5,781 nucleotides of DNA. Source: Lysobacterales bacterium. GTDB lineage: Bacteria > Pseudomonadota > Gammaproteobacteria > Xanthomonadales > SZUA-36. The position numbers and the translations under genes were made by a program. Of this stretch, positions 4,697 through 5,781 are shown one piece after another (within the stretch, counting starts at the first letter, position 1; each line of letters begins with the position of its first letter). Below the pieces are notes generated by a model. That model searched no databases, was not told the DNA's origin, and was given only the letters and a program-made list of their open reading frames with translations. The stretch is from NCBI GenBank assembly GCA_030637665.1, contig DAOWGA010000151.1:1-5781 (forward strand). Direction: 5' to 3'.

Positions 4697-5781
4697 ATGA
4701 CCTTTAAGCCGTCCGGAATTTTTCTTGTTTTCTTCCTGCTGAACGCTGTAGCAGTCCCGCTCAGTGCGCGGGGCGCTGAAGGTTTCGGCGCAGTGCTGGA
4801 GGAGGTTGTCGTAACGGCAACGCGCATCCCCACTGACCTGGTCAGACTACCCTTTGCGGCCGGGAGCGTGGGGCGGGATGAAATCCAGCGTGGGCGTCAG
4901 CAACTGGGGCTGGATGAGGCGCTGGTCAGTGTGCCGGGTCTGTTTTTCCAGAACCGCTATAACTTCGCCCAGGATCTGCGGATTGCCATTCGTGGCTTCG
5001 GGGCGCGGGCGAATTTTGGTATCCGCGGTATCCGGATTTTTGCCGATGACATTCCGCTGACCCTGCCGGACGGCCAGGGCAGCGTGGATGCCATAGACCT
5101 GGGTTCAGCCGAGCAGATCGAGGTGATCCGGGGGCCGTTCTCGTCCGTTTACGGTTCTGCCTCGGGTGGAGTGATCAATATACGCAGCGAAGACGGACCG
5201 GACACCCCCTTCATTTCCGGCCGCTTGAACCTTGGTTCCTATGACTACCGGCAGGCGCAGGCCAAGGCAGGTGGTCAGGCCGGGCAGCTGAACTGGCTGG
5301 CCAACTTTTCCGCCACGGAACTGGATGGATTCCGGGACCATGCGGCTTACGAAAGTAAGCTGTTTAACAGCAAGTTCCGCTATGAGTTCGATGAAACGGC
5401 CAGTCTCACAGTCGTTATCAACGCGGTCGACTCACCGGTGGCCGATGATCCCGGCGGACTGAATGCCCGCGAAGCGGATGAGGATCGCCGCCAGGCCGCC
5501 CCGCGTAATTTGCTGTACAACGCGGGTGAAGCGCTGGATCAACAGTCGCTGGGTCTTGCGTTTCGAAAGAAATTCAGCGGCAATCGTGAATTGATGCTGC
5601 GCAATTACTACGTGCAAAGGGATTTCAACAACCGTCTGCCATTCGACGTGAACAGTAACGGCCAGGGTGGCAGCGTGGATCTCAGCCGCAATGTCGCTGG
5701 GCTGGGCGGTAAGTACAGGTGGGATACTAGCCTGGGCTCGCTCGCCAATCGGCTGGTGATCGGATTGGATTACGACGCGCA
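4697..5781 (+). CDS. TonB-dependent outer-membrane receptor, 5' part (YncD/PqqU-like plug)
   Basis: This is the N-terminal 361 codons of an outer-membrane TonB-dependent receptor; the gene continues past the right edge. From the ATG at 4697, a signal peptide has Lys4, a hydrophobic core IFLVFFLLNAVAVPL (8-22), and cleavage around residues 24-28. EEVVVTATR (35-43) is the TonB-box-like opening typical of the family. The plug domain (about 38-165) contains LDEALVSVPGLFFQNR (72-87), LRIAIRGFGARANFGIRG (94-111), DDIPLTLPDGQG (117-128) and IEVIRGPFSSVYGSASGGVINI (141-162, continuous), followed by the first barrel strands (FISGRLNLGSYDY onward). The RGFGARA/LPDGQG wording resembles YncD (PqqU) and some ferric-siderophore receptors, but the ligand cannot be assigned. 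The start is uncertain: in-frame ATG 4601 and GTG 4607 also exist, the latter with a better-spaced GAGGG. I chose 4697 because it gives a textbook signal peptide. It is divergent from pxpA. Confidence 0.92.
   Translation, partial: MTFKPSGIFLVFFLLNAVAVPLSARGAEGFGAVLEEVVVTATRIPTDLVRLPFAAGSVGRDEIQRGRQQLGLDEALVSVPGLFFQNRYNFAQDLRIAIRGFGARANFGIRGIRIFADDIPLTLPDGQGSVDAIDLGSAEQIEVIRGPFSSVYGSASGGVINIRSEDGPDTPFISGRLNLGSYDYRQAQAKAGGQAGQLNWLANFSATELDGFRDHAAYESKLFNSKFRYEFDETASLTVVINAVDSPVADDPGGLNAREADEDRRQAAPRNLLYNAGEALDQQSLGLAFRKKFSGNRELMLRNYYVQRDFNNRLPFDVNSNGQGGSVDLSRNVAGLGGKYRWDTSLGSLANRLVIGLDYDA

Noticed and set aside
4564..4833. 89-codon minus-strand frame in the pxpA/receptor gap and receptor start
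   Set aside because: It overlaps the receptor signal-peptide region antisense, has no family resemblance, and its apparent start is inside the receptor gene.
5105..5617. Minus-strand open frames inside the receptor gene
   Set aside because: They are antisense to continuous receptor plug and barrel coding sequence and show no independent support.
1..5781. CRISPR array, tRNA, rRNA or riboswitch
   Set aside because: By eye, no regularly spaced repeats, no cloverleaf-like segments and no known aptamer core were recognised in the non-coding stretches.

Overview
The window looks like a chromosomal segment of a Gammaproteobacterium with moderate to slightly high GC, possibly marine or free-living. 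The basis is a TonB-dependent outer-membrane receptor (hence a Gram-negative cell), a small acidic coiled-coil protein of a type I associate with proteobacteria and cyanobacteria, and Shine-Dalgarno-led genes. Genus cannot be read from the sequence.

Layout. Positions 1-141 hold a long imperfect palindrome that runs off the left edge and looks like a miniature inverted-repeat element. Positions 142-263 are a non-coding leader with a second hairpin and a consensus -35 box. An amidase-signature hydrolase follows (264-1556, +), then a 95-residue coiled-coil protein (1712-1999, +). Converging on these, with only 12 bases between stop codons, is the minus-strand operon pxpA-pxpB-pxpC (4480 down to 2012), which encodes the three subunits of the prokaryotic ATP-dependent 5-oxoprolinase. 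Its genes overlap by 17 and 4 bases. Divergent from pxpA, across a gap of about 120-216 bases depending on the start chosen, is the 5' part of a TonB-dependent receptor gene that leaves the window on the right.

How the genes work together. PxpA, PxpB and PxpC together open 5-oxoproline (pyroglutamate), a damage and turnover product of glutamine and glutamate, to L-glutamate at the cost of ATP. The amidase could supply or process related amides, but it lies on the opposite strand and the sequence does not prove a link. The receptor has a plug resembling the YncD/PqqU group and would import an unidentified ligand. The pxpA and receptor promoters may share the same short divergent region.

I found no convincing novel multi-gene system. 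The least ordinary items are the palindromic element at the left edge, an altered core motif in PxpA, and the compact divergent control region between pxpA and the receptor.
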